Of a stretch of DNA of 64,000 nucleotides, positions 23,746-33,049 are shown one piece after another. This DNA comes from Escallonia rubra. Taxonomy: Eukaryota > Streptophyta > Magnoliopsida > Escalloniales > Escalloniaceae. How positions within the stretch are numbered: position 1 is the first letter of the stretch; every line of letters begins with the position of its first letter. The DNA is taken from contig JAVXUO010000818.1 of assembly GCA_033065855.1 (NCBI GenBank), positions 124,001 through 188,000 on the forward strand. Direction: 5' to 3'. The notes under the pieces were generated by a model. It saw nothing but the letters and a program-made list of their open reading frames with translations, had not been told where the DNA came from and searched no databases. Position numbers and translations under genes: made by a program.

Positions 23746-24109
23746 GGGGAAGTGCACTTTCAATTCCGTCTGAATGTTTTAAGGCACAGAGCGCTTTGAC
23801 CGAGCAACGACGTTGAGGCACGGAGCGCTTTGACCGAACAATGACGTTGAGGCACGGAGCGTTTTGACCGAGCAATGATGTTGAGCAAATTTGACCGCCG
23901 AGCGGGTGACGTGTCATGCCACTGAAGTCTTTTAGCGGGCCCTGGGGTGGGTGACGTGTCGTGCCACTGAAGTCTTTTAGCGGGTCCTAGGGTGCGGTCC
24001 GGATAGGTTGTGAACCTTGCGTGCGGTGTGCGCGGAGGGCAACCCGAGCGGGCGTCGCACGCAGAAACGATGTTGGATGCACTCGGCATGGTCGCCGCTC
24101 AGTGCTTAG

Positions 24110-24450
24110 AGACCGCTGCGAGGGTCGGAGCCCCCGGTTGATTGTGCCGGCGATGGCTTTAAGGTTGTGGGCCCATCCCGCTGCGAGGGCCGGAGCCCCC
24201 CGTTGATTGTGCCGGCGATGGCTTTAAGGTTGTGAGCTCATCCCGTTGTGAGGGCCGGAGCCCCCCGTTGATTGTTCCGGCGATGGCTTTAAGGTTGTGG
24301 GCTCATCCCGCTGCGAGGGCCGCAGCCCCCCGTTGATTGTGCCGGTGATGGTTTTAAGGTTGTGAGCTCATCCCGTTGTGAGGGCCGGAGCCCCTCGTTG
24401 ATTGTGTCGGCGATGGCTTGAAGGTTGTGAGCCCATCCCGCTGCGAGGAG
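24110..24450. repeat. LTR-like repeat units inside the element body
   Basis: About five units of GAGGGCCGGAGCCCC...GTTGATTGTGCCGGCGATGGC lie just inside the 3' LTR. They are the same family as the array within the LTRs. No clear polypurine tract separates them from the LTR. This suggests rearrangement between LTR and internal sequence. Confidence 0.7.
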
Positions 24451-25570
24451 TCCTTGTGCCGGAGCACTCGGAGCGCGTCAAGGTAGCATCCTAGAAGAGT
24501 CGTCTACCCGACTGGTCGAGGTAGCATCCCGGAGGAGCCGTCTACCTGGCGTGAGGGGAGTTTAAAAGCTCACTGGCGGAGATAGTGTCCCGGAGGAGTC
24601 GCCTATTCCCGCGGGTGAGTCCTCTTGCCGGAGCACTCGGAGCGCGTCAAGGTAGCATCCCGGAGGAGCCGTCTACCCGACTGGCCGAGGTAGCATCCCG
24701 GAGGAGCCGTCTACCTGGCGAAAGGGGAGTTGAAGAGCTCCCTGGCGGAGATAGTGTCCCGGAGGAGTCGCCTATCCCCGCAGGATGTTGCACACTCCGG
24801 AGAGTGGGTCGAAGCATGTTCCACGACCAAGGCAAGGTGCGCATGGTGTGGTGAATGAGTGTGGTGCCCGGGGGGCATGTCACATGATTGTGGTGCACGG
24901 GTGCGGCGACTACCGTCGTGAGACAATACCTAGTGCCGGGGCACATATCACGAGAATGATGCAAGAGAGCGGCGACGAGTGTCGTGGGATGATACTTGGT
25001 ACCGGGGGCACTTAGTGCGACAAAGAGCCGGGGGGATGGATGTATCAGTGGCGCGGCACATGGGCACGACGGCGTGTGAGAGTGCGGTGTGCGGGCACCG
25101 GCGACGAAGGTCGCGGATATGGCGCAAGGGCGACGAGAGTCGCGGAGGTGTCATACGGATGCGGGCGACGAAGGTCGAGGAGATGGTGCGTGGGCGTGGC
25201 GATGAAGGTCACAGAGACGAGAGTCGCGGAGGTGTCATGCAGACGCGGGCGGAGATGGTGTGCTGGCGACGAGAGTCGCGGAGCTGGCGCCCTGACACGG
25301 GCGACGAATGTCACGGAGATGGCGCGCGGGCGACGAGGGTCGCGGAGCTGGCGCCCGAACGCGGGCGACGAAAGTCGCAGAGATGGTGCGCTGGCGACGA
25401 GAGCAACGGAGCTGGCCTCCGGGTGACGAAGGTCGCGGAGAGAGAGCGCACCGGCGCTGGCGACGAGGGTCGCGGAGACGGCACCCGGACGCTAGCGACG
25501 AGGATCGCGAAGACGTTGCCCGGGCTACGGGCGACGAATGTCGCGAAGACGTGGCCCGGGCGATAGGAAT
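24450..25570. repeat. GC-rich tandem arrays in the gag-only element
   Basis: Two successive arrays. From 24450 to 24785 an approximately 160-bp unit (GGAGCACTCGGAGCGCGTCA, then AGCATCCCGGAGGAGCCGTC) is repeated twice. From about 24960 to 25560 a short GCGACGAGGGTCGCGGAG-type unit recurs many times, with the pattern (A/G)CGACGA...GTCGCGGAGATGGCGC. The arrays give long arginine-rich frames on both strands that look random and are not genes. Confidence 0.75.
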
Positions 25571-25673
25571 CGAATGACGATTGCTGCTGAACAAAGAGCA
25601 AGAGGGGTAGGTGGTTCGAGCTACCTCGCGCACCACATACGTACCAAGGACTGGTGTTGGAGGACGTAGGTGG

Positions 25674-25841
25674 TTCATACTTAGATTTTTTTCGCAAATC
25701 TGGCTACACTAGCATAAACCGCGAGCCTGCGCCCGTCACTACACCTTTGCCGATGGTTGGTACGGCAAAGGTGTAGTGACGGGCGCAGGCTCGCGGTTTA
25801 TGCGAGTGTAGCCAGATTTGCGAAAAAAATCTAAGTATGAA
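25674..25841. repeat. near-perfect hairpin, arms about 79 bp
   Basis: Bases 25674-25752 are the reverse complement of 25763-25841 except for one mismatch (25711 against 25804). The loop is 10 bases (25753-25762). Transcribed in either direction this would form a long double-stranded stem, a natural Dicer substrate. It could also be a tiny foldback transposon or a recent inverted duplication. No target duplication was seen at its borders. It lies in the coding-free part of the gag-only element. Confidence 0.93.
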
Positions 25842-26229
25842 AAAAAGTGATGAAATGGGTAGGGAAGGAGCAACATGAAGGTGGGAGCGTGAGATGCGCG
25901 TCATGTCCTCACGAAATTTTTTTTTGTTAGCGTTGCGAAAATTATGGCGATGGTGTTTTGATGATGGTGAGGCTGTTCAGCCGTCGGGGGTGGACATGGG
26001 TATGAAGGTGGTGGTGCGATGGATAAGGGCCGAAGAGAGTGGCCGAGGGGTTGGCCTTGAGTGAGGGTGGCCGAAGGTTGGTGAGTGTGGCTATGGCTTC
26101 CGAAGCATAGAAGTGGAAGGTGGCTGAAGCCAAGGGTGGCCGAAGAGGGGTGTGGAGGCCGAGGCGAAAGGTGGTGGGCCGAATGATGGTCGGCGAGGTA
26201 GAGATGGCCGAAGGTGAAGGTGGGTCGGC

Positions 26230-27000
26230 GGGCTAGTGGGGATCAGCCATGAGGGGTCGGGGTGCGTGAGAATGAAACAAGAAAGGTGGAGTCGGCGGCG
26301 CAGCGCCATCGGCCGCGCGACGGCGGGCTTACGGGGTCGGGGAAGAGGGAGAGAGAGGCCTAGGGGAAGGGGGGGTCAGCCAGGGTGGGTGTGGGGTCGG
26401 CCAGGGGGGTCGGGGTAGCAGGGTCGTCGGCGAGGGTGGAGATGATGAAAGAAAGAAGAGTGGAGGCGCGGTGCAGCGCGGCGGCCGCGGGACGCGGGCT
26501 TGCAGGGTCGGGGAAGGGGAGAGAGAGGCCGAGGGGGGGTTCGGCCAGGGGGGTCGGGGTAGCAGGGGGGTCGGCGGGTAGGGGGGTCGGTGGGGTGGTG
26601 GATGATGAAGAGAAGTGGGAAGAAAATAGAAGGGCGAGCCATCGGCGGCGGTGCGGTCGGCCAAGGAGGGGATCGGCGGGGTCGCGAGAGGAGGGTGGTC
26701 GGCGAGGGATGGAGTTTGGTGGGGGAGGGGCGACGCCGGCTTGGGTCAGCCCGCCGAAGGCGAAGGCCGAGATGGCGGTGCGGCGTAAGAGGAGAGGCGT
26801 AAGAGGAGCGGCGGCGCCAGGAGCAAATAGAGAGATATAGGGAAATTAGGGTTTTGAGGAATTAAGGTTGGGCGCGGGTCGGGTTGCGGGCAAGTGGGCG
26901 GGTTAACCCGCTGAAGCTCAGTGAAGAGAGGGGGAAACGGGCGGGTCAGGCGCGGGTCGGTCCACGCGGGTAGGGTTTTGCCCAGCTGGGCTGCTTTTGC
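26230..27000. other. G-rich non-coding part of the gag-only element
   Basis: Very G-rich plus strand with repeated GGGTCGGGG(A/T) and GGGGGTCGGCGGG blocks. A segment near 26280-26420 is partly repeated near 26450-26590. Frames on either strand are proline- or glycine/arginine-rich and match no family I know. Confidence 0.55.
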
Positions 27001-27149
27001 TTTTGACTTTGAAATTGAAATTCGATTTTCGATAATAATTTTTTTTTTTGGGAGCCTATAAAAGGAGCATGAGAGGGGATGAATTTTTTTGATGAAGAAT
27101 AAGTTTGAAGTGAAAGGGAGAGAAAGAGGGAGGTTGGGGATCGATGAAA

Positions 27150-27560
27150 ATTTTTGTGGAAAAATTTTTCTAAGTGTTGTTGAGAATACCAAATGGCGAA
27201 AAATTTTGTGAAAAATTTTCTAAGTGTAGAATGAGGATGAGAGGGTGATGACCCGACCACGAGCATGCAAGGTGCGAGAGTCCAAGTGTTGAAAAAAAAA
27301 TTTGCTAAGTGTTGAGCTGGGGCAAGGGTGCCAAGGGAAGCCGCGAGGAGTGACAACCCGACCGCGAAAAAATGAAGAAATTTTTCTAAGTGTTGAACTT
27401 GGGCAGGGTGTCGAGGGAGGCCGCGGGGGGTGGTGACCTGACCGCGAAAAATGAAGAAAATTTGCTAAGTGTTGAAAAGTGAAGAGGGTGCTGAGCGAAG
27501 CCGCGGGGGTGGTGACCCGACTGCGAAAGATGAAGAATTTTTTCTAAGTCTTGAAAAGTG
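27150..27560. repeat. tandem repeat, about 90-bp units
   Basis: About four units share AAATTT(G/T)(C/T)TAAGTGTTGA, then a GAGG/GGCAAGGGTG stretch, then GCCGCG(G/A)GG(G/A)GTGGTGACCCGACCGCGAA. They lie between gag and the GC-rich region. Confidence 0.75.
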
Positions 27561-28071
27561 AAGAGCGGGGCTCGGACATGGATGGCGATGGAGGTGTGGA
27601 CTTGGGATGGTGGGCTTGATGACCGATGGAGTCACAGAGGTAAGGGAGGGCCGTCGGGATGTGCTGCATGCATGCCCACGATGTCGCATGGCCTGTGGGG
27701 GTGTCGGCTGACCGAGTTGAGACTCAGTAGCATGGCTCGAGCCACCCCACGCGCCACCTACCAAGTCGTTGCAATGCGAGGCGGGAAGGGAAGGGAACCT
27801 GGCCTGCTTGGGGTAGGAAAGGGGGTGAAGCCCCCAATGGAATGGGAGATGGCACCAAGGGTGGTGCCAGCAGACTTGTGCAAGAGTAATATAGCTTGGA
27901 AATTCTCTAAGTCTGGGAAATGCAACTTCATTGATAACAAAAGTAGGCGACATGACGTGGTACATGGGGATTGATTACACAAAAACTTGTGAAATGACGG
28001 AAAAAAATACAAGTGTAGAAAATGCACTTAGGGCAGGCTAGGACTTGGGTGTTGGTTCACATGTTCCGGAC

Positions 28072-29800
28072 TTAGAGCTTGAGCTCGCCACATGCAATCT
28101 TGTTTGCGAAGACGAACTTGAGGCCCCTACACCACTTGAGGCCGTGACCAACCTTCCGGTAATAGGGGCAGTAGTTGGGACGGGCTAAGTCTTCCGGGGT
28201 AGGTTCATTGTCGACATTGGGCAGGGTTATGGCATTGTCGTCGATCCATGTCTCGAGGAGATCACTGACAGTCTTCAAGTCACACGGGTATTCCGGGGCA
28301 GGTGTCGGCTGCCCTCTCTTGTCAGGGCGTTCATCCCTTATTTGGGACTGACGCTTGCGGTTGGTGTCGTCGTTACTGGTTGCTTCTGTCATCATGGCTG
28401 AGACGAGCTGAGTTTGGGGCTTCGGGGTCTTTGACGGACCGACTGAGTCATAGGTGCGTCGTGCAGCTTCTTTGAGATGTCCCCAAGACCGAAGTTGGAG
28501 GTTTTCAAGGTAGACCCTGTAGGTGTCTTTCATGTTCTTGATGCAAATGGGGACAAGGGTCTCATCTTTACTAAAGTCAGTGCACTCCAAGCACTTGTGA
28601 TGAAATCCCGTAACATAGGCATTGAGGTCATCCCCGGGGTTTTGACAGATTCCGGCAATGTCAACGATGGTCACACGTTCCGTCTCATAGTGAAACTTGT
28701 CAAGGAAGAGCTGAACCATGTCAGACCAGGAGTGGATAGTGCCGTCAGGGATCTGGTGGTACCAAGAGTAGGCAAGGCCAGTCAAGGACTTGTGAAATTC
28801 CTGAAGCTTCAAAGTGTCGCCCGTGCCATATTGCTCTAATGAGCCGACGAATCTTGTTAAATGCTCACGGGCGTTGCCCTCGCGTCCGTTAAAGAGCGCA
28901 AAGGCGGGTTGCTTGTATTTGAGTGGGTATGGTGTGATGGTTATGTCGTTGGCGTATGGCGCATGGCCTGTCAGTTGGGCCGATGAGTCGGGTGCAGAAT
29001 TCTGTGACAGTCGGTGGAGGAGTGCGTCGAAGTCTGACTTAGAGACATAGTAGGGGGATGGTTCTTCATGGCCAACAAAGGGATGGTGGCTGGCTAGGGC
29101 GCCGCGAGCCCCTTGACGGGGTAACTTGATGAGCAGGAACAACAAAATGATGATATACGGCAGGTGCTGATAATGGCAAGTGTATGGTGGTATGGGTGGG
29201 TGGGCGAGACATATCTACCAGTTGACCGATTGTTTGATGTTGCTCCGTTGGGTAGGGGTTAGGCTCCATCTCAATGGATTCGTGGGTTTCGGAAGAGCTT
29301 CTGGCTGGCACATGTTGAGGTGTAACAACAGGGAGGACTTGTTGCAATACTGGTCCGAGGTCTGCTTGCGGTCTGCGTGACGACATCACGGGATGCGGTG
29401 TATCAGCTACAGGTGGTGAAGATGTCGTGAGTCCTACCGCCAAGGGTCTGGATGATCGAGGCAGCGGTGGTCGCGACACTGTGGCCTGAGCGGCGTCAGG
29501 AGCCAACCCAGGTCCTGAAGGTCAGATTAGTGCACTGGGTAGTTGCAAGGCCAACGCCTGTATAGATCTTTGCATTTCTATAATGGCGGCCACGAGAGTG
29601 GTCTGCGAGTCTTGTAGGCTGGCTATGGTGGGAGTGAACTGCTGGATGGCCGCATTGACTGCAACTTGCACGTCAGGTGTGGGAGGGTCTTTGAGGCGTG
29701 CATCGCTAGTCCCCTCTTGGTCGTCAAGGTGATGCTCCTCTCGGATAGTGGGGTTGAGGCCTTGGCTGGTTGACCTAGTAGCTCTCCCCTGTACAGGCAT
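28072..29800 (-). pseudogene. gag of the gypsy-type element (interrupted)
   Basis: The start codon at 29800 opens M-P-V-Q-G-R-A, a basic/polar N-terminus. An in-frame stop lies at 29522-29524, a proline/serine-rich linker follows in the same frame, and a frame change occurs around 29066-29145. The rest, to the stop at 28072, is a typical retrotransposon gag core: FNGREGNAREHLTRF, LTGLAYSWY, a W-S-D-M-V-Q-L-F segment and DLNAYVTGFHHK. It ends in a zinc-knuckle-like YCPYYRKVGHGLKWC in which the second cysteine is a tyrosine, a variant seen in some plant gypsy gags. As read, no full-length Gag can be made. Confidence 0.85.
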
Positions 29801-29835
29801 GGTCGCTTGGGTGTGGCAGACTGCAACTCGATGCT

Positions 29836-29859
29836 CACCTCCCCAGCGGAGTCGCCAAA
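29836..29859 (-). other. primer-binding site of the gag-only element
   Basis: Directly inside the 5' LTR the minus strand reads TTTGGCGACTCCGCTGGGGA. TGGCGACTCC-type sites are familiar next to the 5' LTR of plant gypsy elements. The cognate tRNA was not determined. Confidence 0.7.
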
Positions 29860-30206
29860 TGTTGCCGAGAAAATAAGGTCCGTTGCCACTTCTAGGTGCC
29901 ACAAAGGTTGCAGTCTAAGTTAGCTTCCAAGTATGCAAAGTGGGAGACAACAAGGATAGAGTAAGGGCTGAGAGCAAGGCTCCCCAGACAGATCGCGAGG
30001 GCTGGCAGCGCCGCGCAGGCAGGGTGACGACGAACAGGGCCAGCGGTTGACAGTCCGTGTCAAGGCCCAAGGGTGCAGCGTCAAGAGTCCAATATTAGGG
30101 GTCCAAATGTGTTTCTCTCACTAGAAATCCAGAGAGAATGAGTTTTAGAGAGAGAAAGTGAAATGTTGAAATGAGAGAGAAGTCTTTGAATAAGCTCCAA
30201 AGTTCA

Positions 30207-30215
30207 CTATTTATA
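30207..30215 (-). promoter_or_regulatory. TATA box in the 5' LTR
   Basis: The minus strand reads TATAAATAG. It lies in the element's 5' LTR in the right orientation to drive gag transcription. The corresponding site in the 3' LTR (about 22257-22266) is altered. Confidence 0.55.
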
Positions 30216-30689
30216 GGAAAAAGTGTGCATGTGTCATCAGCTGACATGTGTCGTCCCCTGGGAGCGACACCTCACCAGGGGGTCCAAAGTATTGATTGTC
30301 CGTCGAATTGTCGGTCCCCGAGTTCGTGCCGCCCTGCCCTTGCAGCATCCCTCTACCAGTCTGAGGAGACTGACCACACCGCGGTAGCATGGTCAGAGTA
30401 CCCCGTTGCCCCAGCCTCCAGTCCAAGCCCTTACTGAATCCCACGAGATGCGTCATAAGACGCGCCGAGATCCTGGCAGCGGTGAGGGTTACCCCTGCAG
30501 CCAACTGCCAGGTGGGCCGGACGTGATGCCCTCCGAGGACCTGCTCCCGTCCTGGAGTGACCCGGGGGTCATTGCCCTGGCGGTGTCGATGATTAATGGT
30601 AACATGAGCGGCCATGCTCACAGCTCAATGCTCATAGTCCGTGGCGAGGGGTCTTTGTGCCGGAGCACTACGAGCGGAGCCCCCCGTGA

Positions 30690-31255
30690 GTCCGTCGGGT
30701 GATTGTGCCGGCGATGGCCTTAGGGTTGTAAGCCCATCCTTGTTGCGAAGGCCGGAGCCTCTGGTTGATTGTGCCCGCGAGGGCCGGAGCCCGTCGGTTG
30801 ATTGTGTCGGCGAGGGCATTAGGGTTGTGAGCCCGTCCCGCCGCGAGGGCCGAAGGCCGTCAGTTGATTGAGCGGGCGAGGGCCAGAGCCCCCGGTTGAT
30901 TGAGCCGGCGAGGGCATTAGGGTTGCGAGCCCGTCTCGCCGCGAGGGCTAGGGCCCATCAATTGATTGAGCCGGCGAGGGCATTTAGGGTTACGAGCCCG
31001 TCCCGCCGCGAGGGCCGGAGCCTGTCAGTTGATTGAGCGGGCGAGGGCCAGAGCCCCCGGTTGATTGAGCCGGCGGGGGCCTTAGGATTGCGAGCCCGTC
31101 CCGCCGTGAGGGCCGGAGCCCGTCAGTTGATTGAGCCGGCGAGGGCATTAAGGTTGCGAGCCAGTCCCGCCGCGAGGGCCGGAGCCCGTCCGTTGATTGA
31201 GCCGGCGAGGGCTTTAGGGTTGTGAGCCCATCCCGCCGCGAGGGCCGGAGCGGCG
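30690..31255. repeat. tandem array of about 65-bp units in the 5' LTR
   Basis: This is the counterpart of the array in the other LTR, with the same GAGGGCCGGAGCCC / TTGATTGAGCCGGC units. It explains several spurious proline/arginine-rich reading frames on both strands. Confidence 0.85.
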
Positions 31256-32184
31256 ACGAGTGTCGCAGAATGGTACCAAGATGCCGATGCGCATTCGTGC
31301 GTGATGGTTGTTGCGGCAACGATGTGCGGGCGACAACGGGCATCACGTGAGCACTGGTGATGAGTGAGCATTGCAGAATGCGTTTAGTGAGATGATAGCA
31401 GCGGCAATCAGGTTCCCCCCTTTTCCAAGGAGGGTGGCCGACCCCCTTTACAAAGTGGGTTGCCGACCCCCCTTAAAGAGCGTGGCCGACCCCCTTCTCA
31501 GGGGGGTGGCCGACCCATCCGGGGGGGGGGAGTGCACTTTCAATCTCCATCTGAATGTTTTAAGGCACAGAGCGCTTTGACCGAGCAACGACGTTGAGGC
31601 ACGGAGCGCTTTGACCGAACAATGACGTTGAGGCACGAAGCGTTTTGACCGAGCAATGATGTTGAGCAAATTTGACCGCCGAACGGGTAACGTGTTGTGC
31701 CACTGGAGTCTTTTAGCGGGCCCTGGGGTGGGTGACGTGTCGTGCCACTGAAGTCTTTTAGCGGGCCCTGGGGTGCGGTCCGGATAGATTGTGAACACGT
31801 TTTTATGTGCTATTATTACCAGTCTTGATACACATTTTGATGATTATTCAAGTACTTATGCCTTCTTGTTTTTGAATGCCCTTGTTGGCTATAACGATTA
31901 TCCATGGATGGATACATAAGTTGATCACTTTCACACACACCCTTGATCTTTTTTCAATGATGTCAAAAGGGGGAGAAAATATTGTTGATTCATACTTGTG
32001 TGGATCTGATATGAGCATATATTACTTGAGTTAGGGGGAGCCCTATATTACTTTAGATAGGGGGAGCTTTTTGTCATGACTTCTTCTCATGACCCCTTAT
32101 GGTTTATAATTGAGATTGTCATGCTTCTTTGCGTTTTTTATCTTATATATCTCATATTATTTGAATCAATGTTTGCCATCATCA

Positions 32185-32197
32185 AAAAGGGAGAGAT
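32185..32197 (+). other. polypurine tract of the SIRE-like element
   Basis: AAAAAGGGAGAGA lies immediately before the TGTTAACC start of the 3' LTR, the expected primer site for plus-strand DNA synthesis. Confidence 0.7.
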
Positions 32198-32546
32198 TGT
32201 TAACCCTACGGTTATTTAACCTAGGATTATATTTGGTTTTGATGATAACTAACATTGATGTTTATGTTGTCTAACATGCATTGAGTTGATGAAGCAATAG
32301 GAACTATCTCATACTCATGCAAATGGACAATTAGACGAGCAAATCGTTCAAAGACTCTCAACGGAACGCATCAAAGAAGGAATTCGTCGATTGAACTTTA
32401 CAACGCTTTATTTCCTTCTTTGTAAACTAGACGTAGAGAGATGATCGTTACGATGACTGTATACCTAGAACTTGCCCATAAATTTCCCTTGCATGCATAA
32501 AAGTTTTTCATACTTTAAAAACAAGGAAATTGCATTTTCAGGAATG

Positions 32547-32754
32547 CAGTCGACTGCATTGGAATGCACTCGACTGCAAGTTGGGCAGTGAGGTATTACA
32601 GTCGACTGCATTGGAATGCAGTCGACTGCAATACTTCCAGTAGCCTATTACAGTCGACTGCATTTGGATTACAGTTGACTGTAAGTTGGAAATTCGAATT
32701 TCCAACGGTTACTTTGGGATTACAGTCGACTGCAATGGTGCATTACAGTTGACT
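32547..32754. repeat. cluster of CAGTCGACTG palindromes
   Basis: Perfect copies start at 32547, 32599, 32619, 32651 and 32723. One-base variants start at 32567, 32672 and 32745. They lie about 20-70 bases apart in the 3' LTR. Two more copies occur between pol and the envelope-like frame. Confidence 0.85.
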
Positions 32755-33049
32755 GTATTTACCGTTTGGCGCAATAAATGCCTTACCTAATTCCAAACGG
32801 TCATATTAATTTCCAACTCTATAAATACTCATTTTGGGCTTAGTTTTGATTCATCAATTGCATTCAAAGCTCTCTTATCTTTCATATACTCAAAGATCAA
32901 AGCAATTGTTCAATCTCTCTTGTTTTTCATTGATTTCTCATCCATTTCAAGAGAGCATTTATTGTGAGCTTACATTTGAGAGATATACACTTTCATAAGT
33001 CATCATACACTCATCTCTCTTGTTCTAGTGTTTAAACTTATACTCATCT

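Larger units (their letters stand above)
21916..24016 (-). repeat. 3' LTR of the gag-only element
   Basis: About 2.1 kb, starting TGTTGCCGAG (plus strand) and ending GGTTGTGAACC. The terminal A seen in the other LTR is C here. It is longer than the other copy because it has more units of the GTGGCCGACCCCC repeat. Its TATA position reads TGTAAATAA, so its promoter is probably damaged. Confidence 0.88.
21916..31797 (-). mobile_element. non-autonomous gag-only LTR retrotransposon (gypsy-type), inserted in copia element
   Basis: Two long direct repeats (21916-24016 and 29860-31797) begin TGTTGCCGAG; the right one ends GTGAACA. The whole is flanked by a perfect 5-bp target duplication CGTTT (21911-21915 and 31798-31802). 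The gag gene and primer-binding site are on the minus strand, so the 5' LTR is the right-hand one. Only gag is coded. From 28071 to 24017 there is no protease, reverse transcriptase or integrase, just GC-rich repeats and a large hairpin. It therefore resembles the TR-GAG or LARD class, mobilised by a partner element. Confidence 0.88.
29860..31797 (-). repeat. 5' LTR of the gag-only element
   Basis: 1938 bp, with TG...CA ends, next to the target duplication CGTTT. In element orientation it ends at 29860 and is followed at once by the primer-binding site. Long blocks are nearly identical to the other LTR, which suggests a fairly recent insertion. Confidence 0.9.

Noticed and set aside
24979..25697. 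Long arginine/serine-rich reading frames on both strands
   Set aside because: They arise from GCGACGA...GTCGCGGAG tandem repeats, are open on both strands at once, lack any domain, and lie in a retrotransposon body.
26091..27356. Overlapping proline-rich minus-strand frames
   Set aside because: Product of a G-rich plus strand; no motif, signal or homologous family recognised.
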